This document shows positions 1 through 8,410 of a DNA stretch of 33,583 bases, piece by piece. Both the position numbers and the translations under genes were made by a program. The notes beneath the pieces are model-generated. The model was not told where the DNA came from, searched no databases, and worked only from the letters and a program-made list of their open reading frames with translations. The first letter of the stretch is position 1. The number at the start of each line of letters is the position of its first letter. Source of the stretch: Opitutia bacterium (GTDB lineage: Bacteria; Verrucomicrobiota; Verrucomicrobiia; Opitutales; Seribacteraceae); contig NZKY01000054.1 of NCBI GenBank assembly GCA_002694035.1, forward strand, positions 21,749-55,331. The letters run 5' to 3'.

Positions 1-1127
1 GTGGGAATGGCATAATCATATTCAACTGCATAGGCCGGTCTTATTATTGTGGTGTTTTCAAGTCCGGGTATGGTTGTCATTATTTGGTTCTGAACATCAA
101 AAGGAAGGCTTGTCGAAAGTCCATTGATATACCATTCATCTGTTTTCTTTCCTTCTGGCTCCAGATGTATTAGATGACTTTCCTTGTCCGCAAATTTAAC
201 TATTTTGTCCTCTATGCTTGGGCAGTATCTAGGTCCAGTTCCGCAAATTTCTCCGCTGTACAAAGGGGATAAATGAAGATTATCATTAATTATTTCAGAA
301 GTTTGCTTTGATGTTCTGGTAGTGAAGCACTTCACTTGCTCTTGGTGGCCAAATGAGTGTTCCACATGGAACATTTTTGTTTTGTGTTCCACGTGGAACA
401 CTTCTTCTTTTGTTCGTGTGTCGGCAAACGAGAATCTTGTAGGGATTTCATCACCAAATTGTTCGGTTGTTTTGCTGAAATCAATACTAGAGCCAAGTAT
501 CCTAGGTGGAGTTCCAGTTTTGAATCTGCCAAGATCAATCCCAATTTTTTTAAAGTCAGCGGAAAGTCCTTTCGCTACATGGTCACCCATTCTACCGCCT
601 TCAGATTTATTTTGACCAACATGCATAAGTGCCCTGAGAAATGTGCCTGTTGTTACAATGACTGTGTAAGCAAAAAAGTCTAGTCCAAGGCTAGTTTTTA
701 CTCCTGTACATTTTCCATTTTTGATAATTAGCCCATCAACAATCGCCTGAAATATTGTAATATTATCCTCTAATTCAAGAACATGTTTCATTCGGAATTG
801 ATACTGCTTTTTGTCGCATTGGGCTCTTGGAGCTTGAACGGCTGGCCCTTTGGATGAATTAAGCAACTTATATTGTATCGCAGTAAAATCAGTATTTAAT
901 GCCATTTCACCCCCAATAGCATCAATCTCACGCACTATTTGTCCTTTTGCTTGGCCGCCGATTGCCGGGTTACAGCTCATTTGAGCAATTGTGTCTAAAT
1001 TCCCAGTGAGGATTAAAACAGAGGAACCATTTCTTGCGGCAGCAAGAGCAGCCTCACAACCTGCATGGCCCGCACCACAAACAATTACATCATAGGGGTT
1101 GCTTGAGTTGGAGTTTCTTATTTTCAT
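1..1127 (-). CDS. mnmG: MnmG (GidA) tRNA uridine-5-carboxymethylaminomethyl synthesis enzyme, C-terminus cut by window edge
   Basis: Own translation of the minus strand from CAT at 1125-1127: MKIRNSNSSNPYDVIVCGAGHAGCEAALAAARNGSSVLILT...NPAIGGQAKGQIVREIDAIGGEM...FKTGTPPRI...GTGPRYCPSIEDKIVKF. FAD-binding and MnmG signatures; open to the window edge. Confidence 0.95.
   Translation of the reverse strand, partial: MKIRNSNSSNPYDVIVCGAGHAGCEAALAAARNGSSVLILTGNLDTIAQMSCNPAIGGQAKGQIVREIDAIGGEMALNTDFTAIQYKLLNSSKGPAVQAPRAQCDKKQYQFRMKHVLELEDNITIFQAIVDGLIIKNGKCTGVKTSLGLDFFAYTVIVTTGTFLRALMHVGQNKSEGGRMGDHVAKGLSADFKKIGIDLGRFKTGTPPRILGSSIDFSKTTEQFGDEIPTRFSFADTRTKEEVFHVEHKTKMFHVEHSFGHQEQVKCFTTRTSKQTSEIINDNLHLSPLYSGEICGTGPRYCPSIEDKIVKFADKESHLIHLEPEGKKTDEWYINGLSTSLPFDVQNQIMTTIPGLENTTIIRPAYAVEYDYAIP
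358..373. promoter_or_regulatory. parS-like palindrome 1, TGTTCCACATGGAACA, inside mnmG
   Basis: Perfect 16-bp palindrome read directly; one symmetric change (CACATG for CACGTG) from the consensus-like copy at 385-400. Confidence 0.75.
385..400. promoter_or_regulatory. parS-like palindrome 2, TGTTCCACGTGGAACA, inside mnmG
   Basis: Perfect palindrome (18 bp with flanks, 384-401) close to the conserved chromosomal ParB site TGTTTCACGTGAAACA / TGTTCCACGTGGAACA. Confidence 0.88.
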
Positions 1128-2485
1128 TATTTTCCGATACAAAAACTATTGAACAGCTTATCCAGCATATCCTCGTTTGTTTTTGTTCCAACAATGAGAT
1201 TAAGAAATTCTAACCCAAGTTTAAGTTCAAGCAGAATAATTTCTTCATTTTTACCTGCAGTCATAGTTTGCAAGGCTTCTGAAAAATGAATCTTACACTC
1301 ATTAAGAAATTGAAATTGTCTTTTATTTACAACTATTTGATCTGAGAGATCATCTTCAATGTTTTCTTTGATAAACTTGTTTACTTCTTCCTTTATTTCT
1401 TCAGTGCCTGCATCTGAATATATTGAGGTATTAATTGTTGTTCCTTCGAAAATAGGATCGGATATTTTCGTCGAGGAGTTTAAGTCCGTTTTGTTTTTAA
1501 CTAATATAAAGTTGTTCCTTGGATATTCGTTCATAATCTGATTTATAAAATCAACAGGGTAGGGGGCTGAAACATCAATGACCATAAAGGTGATATCCGA
1601 ATCATTTATATTCCTCCTGGTATTCTCTATACCCAGCATTTCAATCTTATCCGAAGATTCTCTTATTCCTGCAGTATCAATGAGTTCAACTAGATATCCG
1701 TTCAGTAAAATCTCCTTTGACACATAATCTCGAGTTGTACCAGGGAGATCGCTTACAATAGACCTATCTTCGGAAAGTAATTTATTAAATAAACTACTTT
1801 TTCCTGCATTAGGCGGTCCGATAAGTGTCACTTTAATTGCATTAGAAATTTTGTTTTCTAATGAGTGATTGCGGATAAGGTCATCGAGTCGTTGAATTAA
1901 ATCTGTTAGTTTATTTATTAATTCTGAATAATCTGGTTCTGATATGTCATCTTCGGGAAAATCAATTGATGCTTCAAGTTGAGATTGAATTTCAAGAGTA
2001 TTGTCTTGTATTTTTTCTAAAACTTTCCCAAGCGAACCAGAAAGTTTTTTATTAGCAACTTTTAATTGCGCATCACTTTTTGCAGTAATTATTTCAGCAA
2101 TTGATTCAGCTTGTGTTAAATCTATTTTACCATTGAGAAAAGCTCTTTTAGTATATTCACCTGGTTCGGCTAATCTGCAATTTCTTCTGATCAAATCATC
2201 GAGAATTTTATTCGCAATAATGACATTTCCATGAAATGTGATTTCTATCATTTCTTCTCCCGTGAAAGATTTACCATCTGGGTAATAAACAAAAATGACT
2301 TGATCTATATGTTCATTATTTGTCGAAACATAGTTACCAAGATTTGATTTTCTTGGAGTAGGGGAGGGGATACCAAATATTTTATTACATAACAACAGGC
2401 AACTTTGACCACTAACCCTAATCAAACCTAAAGCTGATTCTTTAGCTGGCGTAGCCAAAGAAGCTATCGTATCATGATGATACAC
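1127..2485 (-). CDS. mnmE: MnmE (TrmE) tRNA modification GTPase
   Basis: MYHHDTIASLATPAKESALGLIRVSGQ; G1 GPPNAGKSSLFN; DLPGTTRD; DTAGIRES; C-terminal FCIGK. Overlaps mnmG start by 1 nt. Confidence 0.97.
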   Translation of the reverse strand: MYHHDTIASLATPAKESALGLIRVSGQSCLLLCNKIFGIPSPTPRKSNLGNYVSTNNEHIDQVIFVYYPDGKSFTGEEMIEITFHGNVIIANKILDDLIRRNCRLAEPGEYTKRAFLNGKIDLTQAESIAEIITAKSDAQLKVANKKLSGSLGKVLEKIQDNTLEIQSQLEASIDFPEDDISEPDYSELINKLTDLIQRLDDLIRNHSLENKISNAIKVTLIGPPNAGKSSLFNKLLSEDRSIVSDLPGTTRDYVSKEILLNGYLVELIDTAGIRESSDKIEMLGIENTRRNINDSDITFMVIDVSAPYPVDFINQIMNEYPRNNFILVKNKTDLNSSTKISDPIFEGTTINTSIYSDAGTEEIKEEVNKFIKENIEDDLSDQIVVNKRQFQFLNECKIHFSEALQTMTAGKNEEIILLELKLGLEFLNLIVGTKTNEDMLDKLFNSFCIGK

Positions 2486-2501
2486 AATGTTTTAGGTAAA
2501 A

Positions 2502-3554
2502 TTATGAGTCGTCATCCGTACTTTGTGCAAGTACAGAACCAACCGTAACTTCTGCTTTTTCAAGAATTGCAGCAGTAATCTCGTTCATAAGATTTTGATT
2601 TTCTGATAAAGCTTGTTTGGCGGCTTCCCGACCCTGTCCGATCAAATCTCCATTGTATGATATCCATGCTCCTTTTTTAGAAAGTATACCATGTTCAATT
2701 CCGAGGTCTAACACAGAGCCTGTTCTTGATATTCCCTCATTATACATAATATCAAATTCGCAAGCTGTGAATGGAGGAGCTATTTTATTTTTTACTATCT
2801 TTAGTCTAGTTCTATTTCCTGTAACCGTTCCGTTTGACTCCTTGATTTGTCCGATTCTACGTATATCCATTCTGATTGAGCAAAAGAACTTTAAAGCTCT
2901 CCCTCCAGGAGTAGTTTCAGGACTGCCAAACATTACTCCAATTTTCTCTCTAATTTGATTTGTAAAGATACATACGCAGTTAGTTTTAGAAATAGCTGCA
3001 GTTAATCTTCTCATTGCCTGGCTCATCATTCTTGCTTGTAAACCTACTGTAGTGTCCCCCATTTGACCGTCTAGTTCTTGACGAGAAACAAGAGCCGCAA
3101 CCGAATCAAGAACTATTACATCAATTGCTCCAGATCTAATTAAGGTTTCGGTAATATTAAGAGCATCTTCACCACTTTCGGGTTGGGAAACCATTAAATT
3201 ATCCAAATCAACACCAACTACTTTTGCATATCTTGGATCTAGTGCATGTTCAACATCAACAAAAACCGCATTTCCACCGTTTCTTTGTGCTTCAGCTATA
3301 ACACTTAGACAAAATGTAGTTTTTCCAGAAGATTCGGGTCCATAAATCTCTACTATTCTGCCTCTTGGAAGCCCACCTGCACCCAGACATAGGTCAATCG
3401 CAATGGAGCCGGTTGAAATAACGGATACATTCATTTTGGTAGCATCACCAAGCCTCATCAAAGCTCCATCTCCAAACTTTTTGTTTATTCCTTGAAAGGC
3501 CAGTTCAAGGTCAGGGTTATTGGATTTATTTTTTTCTTTGGTATTTTTTGCCAT
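2502..3554 (-). CDS. recA: RecA recombinase
   Basis: GPESSGKTT Walker [61 protein letters not shown]. Confidence 0.99.
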   Translation of the reverse strand: MAKNTKEKNKSNNPDLELAFQGINKKFGDGALMRLGDATKMNVSVISTGSIAIDLCLGAGGLPRGRIVEIYGPESSGKTTFCLSVIAEAQRNGGNAVFVDVEHALDPRYAKVVGVDLDNLMVSQPESGEDALNITETLIRSGAIDVIVLDSVAALVSRQELDGQMGDTTVGLQARMMSQAMRRLTAAISKTNCVCIFTNQIREKIGVMFGSPETTPGGRALKFFCSIRMDIRRIGQIKESNGTVTGNRTRLKIVKNKIAPPFTACEFDIMYNEGISRTGSVLDLGIEHGILSKKGAWISYNGDLIGQGREAAKQALSENQNLMNEITAAILEKAEVTVGSVLAQSTDDDS

Positions 3555-3686
3555 AAAAATTAAAGGGTTAAGTTAACGACAATGTTTTACTATTTAGTAT
3601 AATCAAGAGTTTTGTTGCGAAAGATGCTTTTTGATAGTTATTAACTTTATTTTCATCAGCTTCTTCATCAAGTTATATTTAGAGGT

Positions 3687-4328
3687 TTGAATTATTCACA
3701 CATTATATGGGATTGGAACGGTACGGTTGTTGACGATGCTCATCTGTGTGTAAAGATAGTCAATTGCCTACTTAGAGAGTACTCCAAACCTGAAATTTCA
3801 CTAAATTTCTATTTGAATAATTTCGGTTTTCCAGTGAGAGACTTTTATCTTTTGTTAGATTTGCCAATCGACCAGATAAACTATTGTAAAATTTCAACCA
3901 GTTTTATTGATGCTTACAGAGACAACTATCGTGAATGCAGACTACATCCGGGAATATACAATTTAATCTATGAATTCGACCGCACGGGGATATCTCAATC
4001 AATTTTATCAGCCGGTCATCCAAATGATCTAAACTTATTCCTAAAATACTTTGATTTATCACCCGTGTTTAAGACCGTTAGCGGAGTCGCTAATTTTCGA
4101 GCTGAAGGTAAACAACATATTGCCAAAAAACATCTAGAGAAAATTTCTTTACCAAAATCAGATATTCTTTATATCGGTGACACCATACATGATCATCAAA
4201 TATCTGAATTATTAGGTGTTGATTGTCTTCTAGTCAGTCATGGACACAATTCCAGATCCGTTTTAAAATCAACACATAATAAAATAGTTGATGATTCATT
4301 TGAGATTAAGGATTGGGTTCTAGATTGA
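3687..4328 (+). CDS. HAD-superfamily hydrolase, phosphoglycolate phosphatase-like (TTG start)
   Basis: IIWDWNGTVVDD motif I, SAGH motif II region, YIGDTIHDHQ motif IV; only a TTG start fits. Confidence 0.8.
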   Translation: MNYSHIIWDWNGTVVDDAHLCVKIVNCLLREYSKPEISLNFYLNNFGFPVRDFYLLLDLPIDQINYCKISTSFIDAYRDNYRECRLHPGIYNLIYEFDRTGISQSILSAGHPNDLNLFLKYFDLSPVFKTVSGVANFRAEGKQHIAKKHLEKISLPKSDILYIGDTIHDHQISELLGVDCLLVSHGHNSRSVLKSTHNKIVDDSFEIKDWVLD

Positions 4329-4359
4329 CCGATGATTTTGATGTACTATTTTAAAAATT

Positions 4360-5700
4360 GTGAAGAGTGTTTATATAAAAACATATGGGTGTCAGATGAA
4401 TGAAAGAGATTCTGAAGATGTTGCATATAAACTAAAAGAAAAAGGCTATGAGATCGTTTCGGATGAAAAGATTGCTGATGTGGTTTTGTTGAATACATGC
4501 AGCGTTCGAGAACAAGCAGAATTGAAAGCAATTGGTAAAGCCGGTCATCTATTGAGAAGTCAAAATAAAAATACCAGACCAATTGTTGGTGTGATGGGCT
4601 GTATGGCACAAAATAGGGGTGCTGATTTATTTGATCATCTTCCCGATTTAGATTTAGTTGTAGGTACTCAGAAATTCCATCGAGTTCCTCAATATGTCGA
4701 CTCACTAATCGATAGGGTGGGGGATATTCCTAAGAGAATTGTTGCGATTGAGGATGAGGAAGGATCTGAAAGTGAAATTAAAGATCATTTAGATACTGAA
4801 ATAGACAACCCCACCGCTTTTGTGTCTATCATGCAGGGATGTAACATGAATTGCTCGTTTTGTATTGTCCCTAAGACAAGAGGCAAGGAAAGGTATAGAA
4901 CAATAGAAAGCATTGTAGAGGAGTGTCGTGAGTTGGCGGATAGAGGAATACGAGAAGTTACATTACTCGGTCAAATCGTCAATGCATACGGACGAGGTTC
5001 TTTAAGGAAAATTAATAATAAAACACCATTTGTTCAATTGCTTGAAAGTATAGACAAAATTGATGGCCTTGAAAGAATACGCTTTACTTCTCCTCACCCT
5101 ATAAGTTTTGGAGAGGATTTAATAAATTGTTATAAGACAATTCCTTCTCTGTGCGAATATGTTCACTTACCTATGCAAAGTGGTTCTGATAGAATTCTAA
5201 AATTAATGAATCGTCCCTATTCCAGGCAAAGGTACTTGGAAATTGCTATGAAATTAAGAGAAGTAAATCCTAAGATGCGCTTAAGTACTGATATTATAGT
5301 TGGGTTTCCAGATGAAACTGAGAATGATTTTGAATTAACAAAATCAGCCTTTGAAGAAGTTAATTTCGAAATGGCTTTTATTTTTAAATATAGCGAAAGA
5401 AAGGGAACACCAGCGGTTTCTTTTAATAATCATGTGCCTCGTGAGGTAAAGGAACAACGAAACCAAGTATTACTTTCTCTTTTGGAAAAGCAGTCCTTAA
5501 AATCAAATAATTTAAGCATCGGAAAGAGATTTCAAATCCTTGTTGAAAGTAAAGCAAAGCGGGGAGTTGGTAAGTTGATGGGGCGTACAAGGTGTAATCG
5601 AAAGGTAATTTACGATGGAGAAAATTGCGAAATTGGGCAGATGTTTAATGTTCAGATATCGTCTGCAACACCAACAACTTTGTTTGGGGAAAAAATATAA
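4360..5700 (+). CDS. miaB: MiaB tRNA-2-methylthio-N6-dimethylallyladenosine synthase (GTG start)
   Basis: TYGCQMNERDSE; VMGCMAQ; radical SAM CNMNCSFCIVP (CxxxCxxC); LRLSTDIIVGFPDET; TRAM-like C-terminus. Confidence 0.93.
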   Translation: MKSVYIKTYGCQMNERDSEDVAYKLKEKGYEIVSDEKIADVVLLNTCSVREQAELKAIGKAGHLLRSQNKNTRPIVGVMGCMAQNRGADLFDHLPDLDLVVGTQKFHRVPQYVDSLIDRVGDIPKRIVAIEDEEGSESEIKDHLDTEIDNPTAFVSIMQGCNMNCSFCIVPKTRGKERYRTIESIVEECRELADRGIREVTLLGQIVNAYGRGSLRKINNKTPFVQLLESIDKIDGLERIRFTSPHPISFGEDLINCYKTIPSLCEYVHLPMQSGSDRILKLMNRPYSRQRYLEIAMKLREVNPKMRLSTDIIVGFPDETENDFELTKSAFEEVNFEMAFIFKYSERKGTPAVSFNNHVPREVKEQRNQVLLSLLEKQSLKSNNLSIGKRFQILVESKAKRGVGKLMGRTRCNRKVIYDGENCEIGQMFNVQISSATPTTLFGEKI

Positions 5701-5702
5701 AT

Positions 5703-6242
5703 ATGGATTTAGGTCAATTTACACTTACAACTTCCTTCCTTCTTGTTTTTCTAGGATTTCTTTTCACAAATAAATCAAATAAAATCGATTCCTTAATAAA
5801 GAATTTTCCTCGCTCAAAGCTTTCAGCAATTTTACTTCTTTGCATTGGAATATTTTGGTTTTTATTTAGACATGTTAATAATTTAGGAGAAGCGGACTTT
5901 GGAGAATACAAGGTAACTATTGGAATTATCGGTGTATTGGTAGGGGTAGCGTCCTATTTTTTCATTTTTGATTTTTTAGCTGTTCGTGCTCTGTGTATTA
6001 TAATTTTATTCTATTCTAGGGAGGTTTTAGATGCGGCATTTCTTCAAGAACCAATTTCTAGATTGTTTTTAGTTAGCATAATATATTTTTTTATCACTGT
6101 TTCTCTGTATTTTGGTGCCTGGCCTTACCGTCTAAGAGATTTTTTAAACTGGTTATTTAAAAATTATAAATACCGTTTTCTTTTCGGTTCTTTTTTTCTA
6201 ACATATTCAGTAATTCTTGTTATTGTAAGGTTTACTTACTGA
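5703..6242 (+). CDS. Hypothetical multi-pass membrane protein
   Basis: Several hydrophobic segments; starts 2 nt after miaB stop; no family recognised. Confidence 0.7.
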   Translation: MDLGQFTLTTSFLLVFLGFLFTNKSNKIDSLIKNFPRSKLSAILLLCIGIFWFLFRHVNNLGEADFGEYKVTIGIIGVLVGVASYFFIFDFLAVRALCIIILFYSREVLDAAFLQEPISRLFLVSIIYFFITVSLYFGAWPYRLRDFLNWLFKNYKYRFLFGSFFLTYSVILVIVRFTY

Positions 6243-6254
6243 AATTATTATTTG

Positions 6255-6845
6255 ATGCATTGTATCTCATTAGTTATTTCAGGCCCGGCAGGTGTCGGAA
6301 AAACTACAATTTGTGATCGTTTGGTTCGAGAGTTTGAAGCATCTTTAAAAAGGGTCATCACTTCTACAACAAGAAGACCAAGAAATTCTGAAAAACACGG
6401 TATCGACTATTATTTTTTATCAAATCAACAATTTGAAGACCTGAAAGAGAAAAATTCTTTCATTGAGCATGCCAAAATTCATGGAAACTATTACGGTACG
6501 ACAAAAGAATCCGTAAATGAACAATTAGAAAAAAAATTTGATGTCTTATTGAATATAGATGTCCAAGGAGCTGCCGAACTAAAAAAGCTAAAGCAAAGTA
6601 ATGATTTGTTTACCAACTTTCTTTACACAATATTTATAGCACCAAAATCAATTGATGATTTAAGAAAAAGACTCATAAGTAGGGGACAAGACTCTATCTG
6701 TGAAATAGAGAAAAGACTTCAGACTGCTATGAATGAAATTAGTTTAAAGGATCGTTTTGACTTTGTTATTTACTCGGACACTAAGGAAATTGACTACGCA
6801 AAAGTGCGAGAATTTTATATGTCTAAATCTATAATTTCTAATTAA
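6255..6845 (+). CDS. gmk: Guanylate kinase
   Basis: SLVISGPAGVGKTTICDRL, TSTTRRPRNSEKHGIDYYFLS, HGNYYGTTKESV, LLNIDVQGAAELK. ORF track starts at 6252 (TTG); ATG at 6255 preferred. Confidence 0.95.
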   Translation: MHCISLVISGPAGVGKTTICDRLVREFEASLKRVITSTTRRPRNSEKHGIDYYFLSNQQFEDLKEKNSFIEHAKIHGNYYGTTKESVNEQLEKKFDVLLNIDVQGAAELKKLKQSNDLFTNFLYTIFIAPKSIDDLRKRLISRGQDSICEIEKRLQTAMNEISLKDRFDFVIYSDTKEIDYAKVREFYMSKSIISN

Positions 6846-6846
6846 A

Positions 6847-8346
6847 TTATATAGTTATTTCTGGTCTATCAGGGTCCAACCAATCCAAATGAAAGAATTT
6901 TCCTCTGTCCTCATCAATCCTTTCATATGTGTGTGCACCAAAATAATCTCTTTGTGCCTGAAGTAAATTTTGAGGGAGTCTGTTATTTCTGTAGCCGTCA
7001 TAGTATGAAAGTGCAGAGGAAAAAGTTGGAACTGGAATGCCGGACTGTATTGCGATAGAAATTACTTTCCTCCAATTGTGCTGATATTTATTAATGCACT
7101 CCTTAAAATGACCATCAATTAACAAGTTTGAAAGATTTGAATTTTTAGTAAATGCCTCTGTTATTTTTTGAAGAAATGCAGCCCTTATAATACACCCACC
7201 TCTCCAAATTTGTGCAATTTCACCAAAATTCAAGGACCAATCATATTCTTTTTGGGCCTCACGCATCAGTTGAAACCCTTGAGCATAAGAACATATTTTA
7301 GAGCAATATAAAGCATCATGAATAGCTTGAATTATCTCGTCTTTATTTTGAATACTTTTTGAAATTGCTGGGCCAGTTAAAATATCTGAAGCTTGGGTAC
7401 GCTCTTTTTTTATTGCACTTAAGCATCTAGCAAACACAGCTTCAGCTACTGTTGGGGCTGGTACGCCCATATCTAATGCATTAACAGAAGTCCATTTCCC
7501 AGTTCCTTTTTGTCCTGCTGCATCCATAACCACATCAACAAATGGTAAATTTGTACGTGGATCTTTTTGTTTGAGAATGTCGGCGGTAATTTCTACTAAA
7601 AAAGAATCAAGTTGTCCTTTGTTCCACTCTTCAAAAATTTGGCCAATTTCATAAGGCTCTAGTTTTAAAACTGATGCCATAAGGTGATAGGCTTCACATA
7701 TCATCTGCATGTCGCCATATTCTATGCCATTATGAACCATTTTAACATAGTGACCTGCACCATTCTCTCCAATATAAGCAGAACATGAGACTCCACCTTC
7801 TATCGGTTTACCCGGACTTGCACCTTCTAGTGGTTTTCCGGTGTTTTCATCTACTTTAGCAGAGATAGCATTCCAAATTGATGAAATATGATTCCATGCC
7901 TCTTTGGAGCCTCCAGGCATCAATGATGGGCCAAACCTTGCACCTTCTTCTCCGCCACTGACTCCTGAACCAACAAATAGTATATTTTTTTCTTTAAGGG
8001 ATTTTTCACGAGAAATAGTATCAGTCCATTTTGCATTTCCGCCATCAATAATTATGTCACCATTTTTTAGAAATGGAACCAAAGTATCTATTACCGCATC
8101 CGTTGCTTTCCCGGCCTGAACCATTATGATAATTTTTTTTGGAGGTTGGAGGGAATCAACAAAAGATCTTAAAGATTCAAAACCGATTAAATTATTATTT
8201 GCTGTGTTTGAACTCAGAAAATTTTCGGTTTTGGAATAAGTTCGGTTGTAGACTGAAATTTTATAGCCATGATCTGCAATATTGAGAGCAAGGTTTTGAC
8301 CCATAACTGCTAGCCCGATCAAGCCTATATCAGAAGATTTTGACAT
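6847..8346 (-). CDS. gnd: 6-phosphogluconate dehydrogenase (decarboxylating)
   Basis: [85 protein letters not shown]. Confidence 0.98.
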   Translation of the reverse strand: MSKSSDIGLIGLAVMGQNLALNIADHGYKISVYNRTYSKTENFLSSNTANNNLIGFESLRSFVDSLQPPKKIIIMVQAGKATDAVIDTLVPFLKNGDIIIDGGNAKWTDTISREKSLKEKNILFVGSGVSGGEEGARFGPSLMPGGSKEAWNHISSIWNAISAKVDENTGKPLEGASPGKPIEGGVSCSAYIGENGAGHYVKMVHNGIEYGDMQMICEAYHLMASVLKLEPYEIGQIFEEWNKGQLDSFLVEITADILKQKDPRTNLPFVDVVMDAAGQKGTGKWTSVNALDMGVPAPTVAEAVFARCLSAIKKERTQASDILTGPAISKSIQNKDEIIQAIHDALYCSKICSYAQGFQLMREAQKEYDWSLNFGEIAQIWRGGCIIRAAFLQKITEAFTKNSNLSNLLIDGHFKECINKYQHNWRKVISIAIQSGIPVPTFSSALSYYDGYRNNRLPQNLLQAQRDYFGAHTYERIDEDRGKFFHLDWLDPDRPEITI

Positions 8347-8410
8347 ATTAAATAATTAGGTTGGAAGGTTAAAAATTGTTAATTTTGGTTGAGGATCTAA
8401 AGAGAGGTCT

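Noticed and set aside
322-683. Plus-strand ORFs 322..615 and 357..683 containing CSTWN / FHMEH-FHVEH peptides
   Set aside because: Antisense to clear mnmG; the repeated peptides are just other frames of the two palindromes.
3555-3686. Possible LexA/SOS box upstream of recA
   Set aside because: GTTAAC-type words present but no recognisable operator for this unknown lineage; too weak.
3692-3700. Single DnaA-box-like TTATTCACA
   Set aside because: One isolated match in 33 kb is expected by chance and it lies in a coding region; no cluster, so no oriC call.
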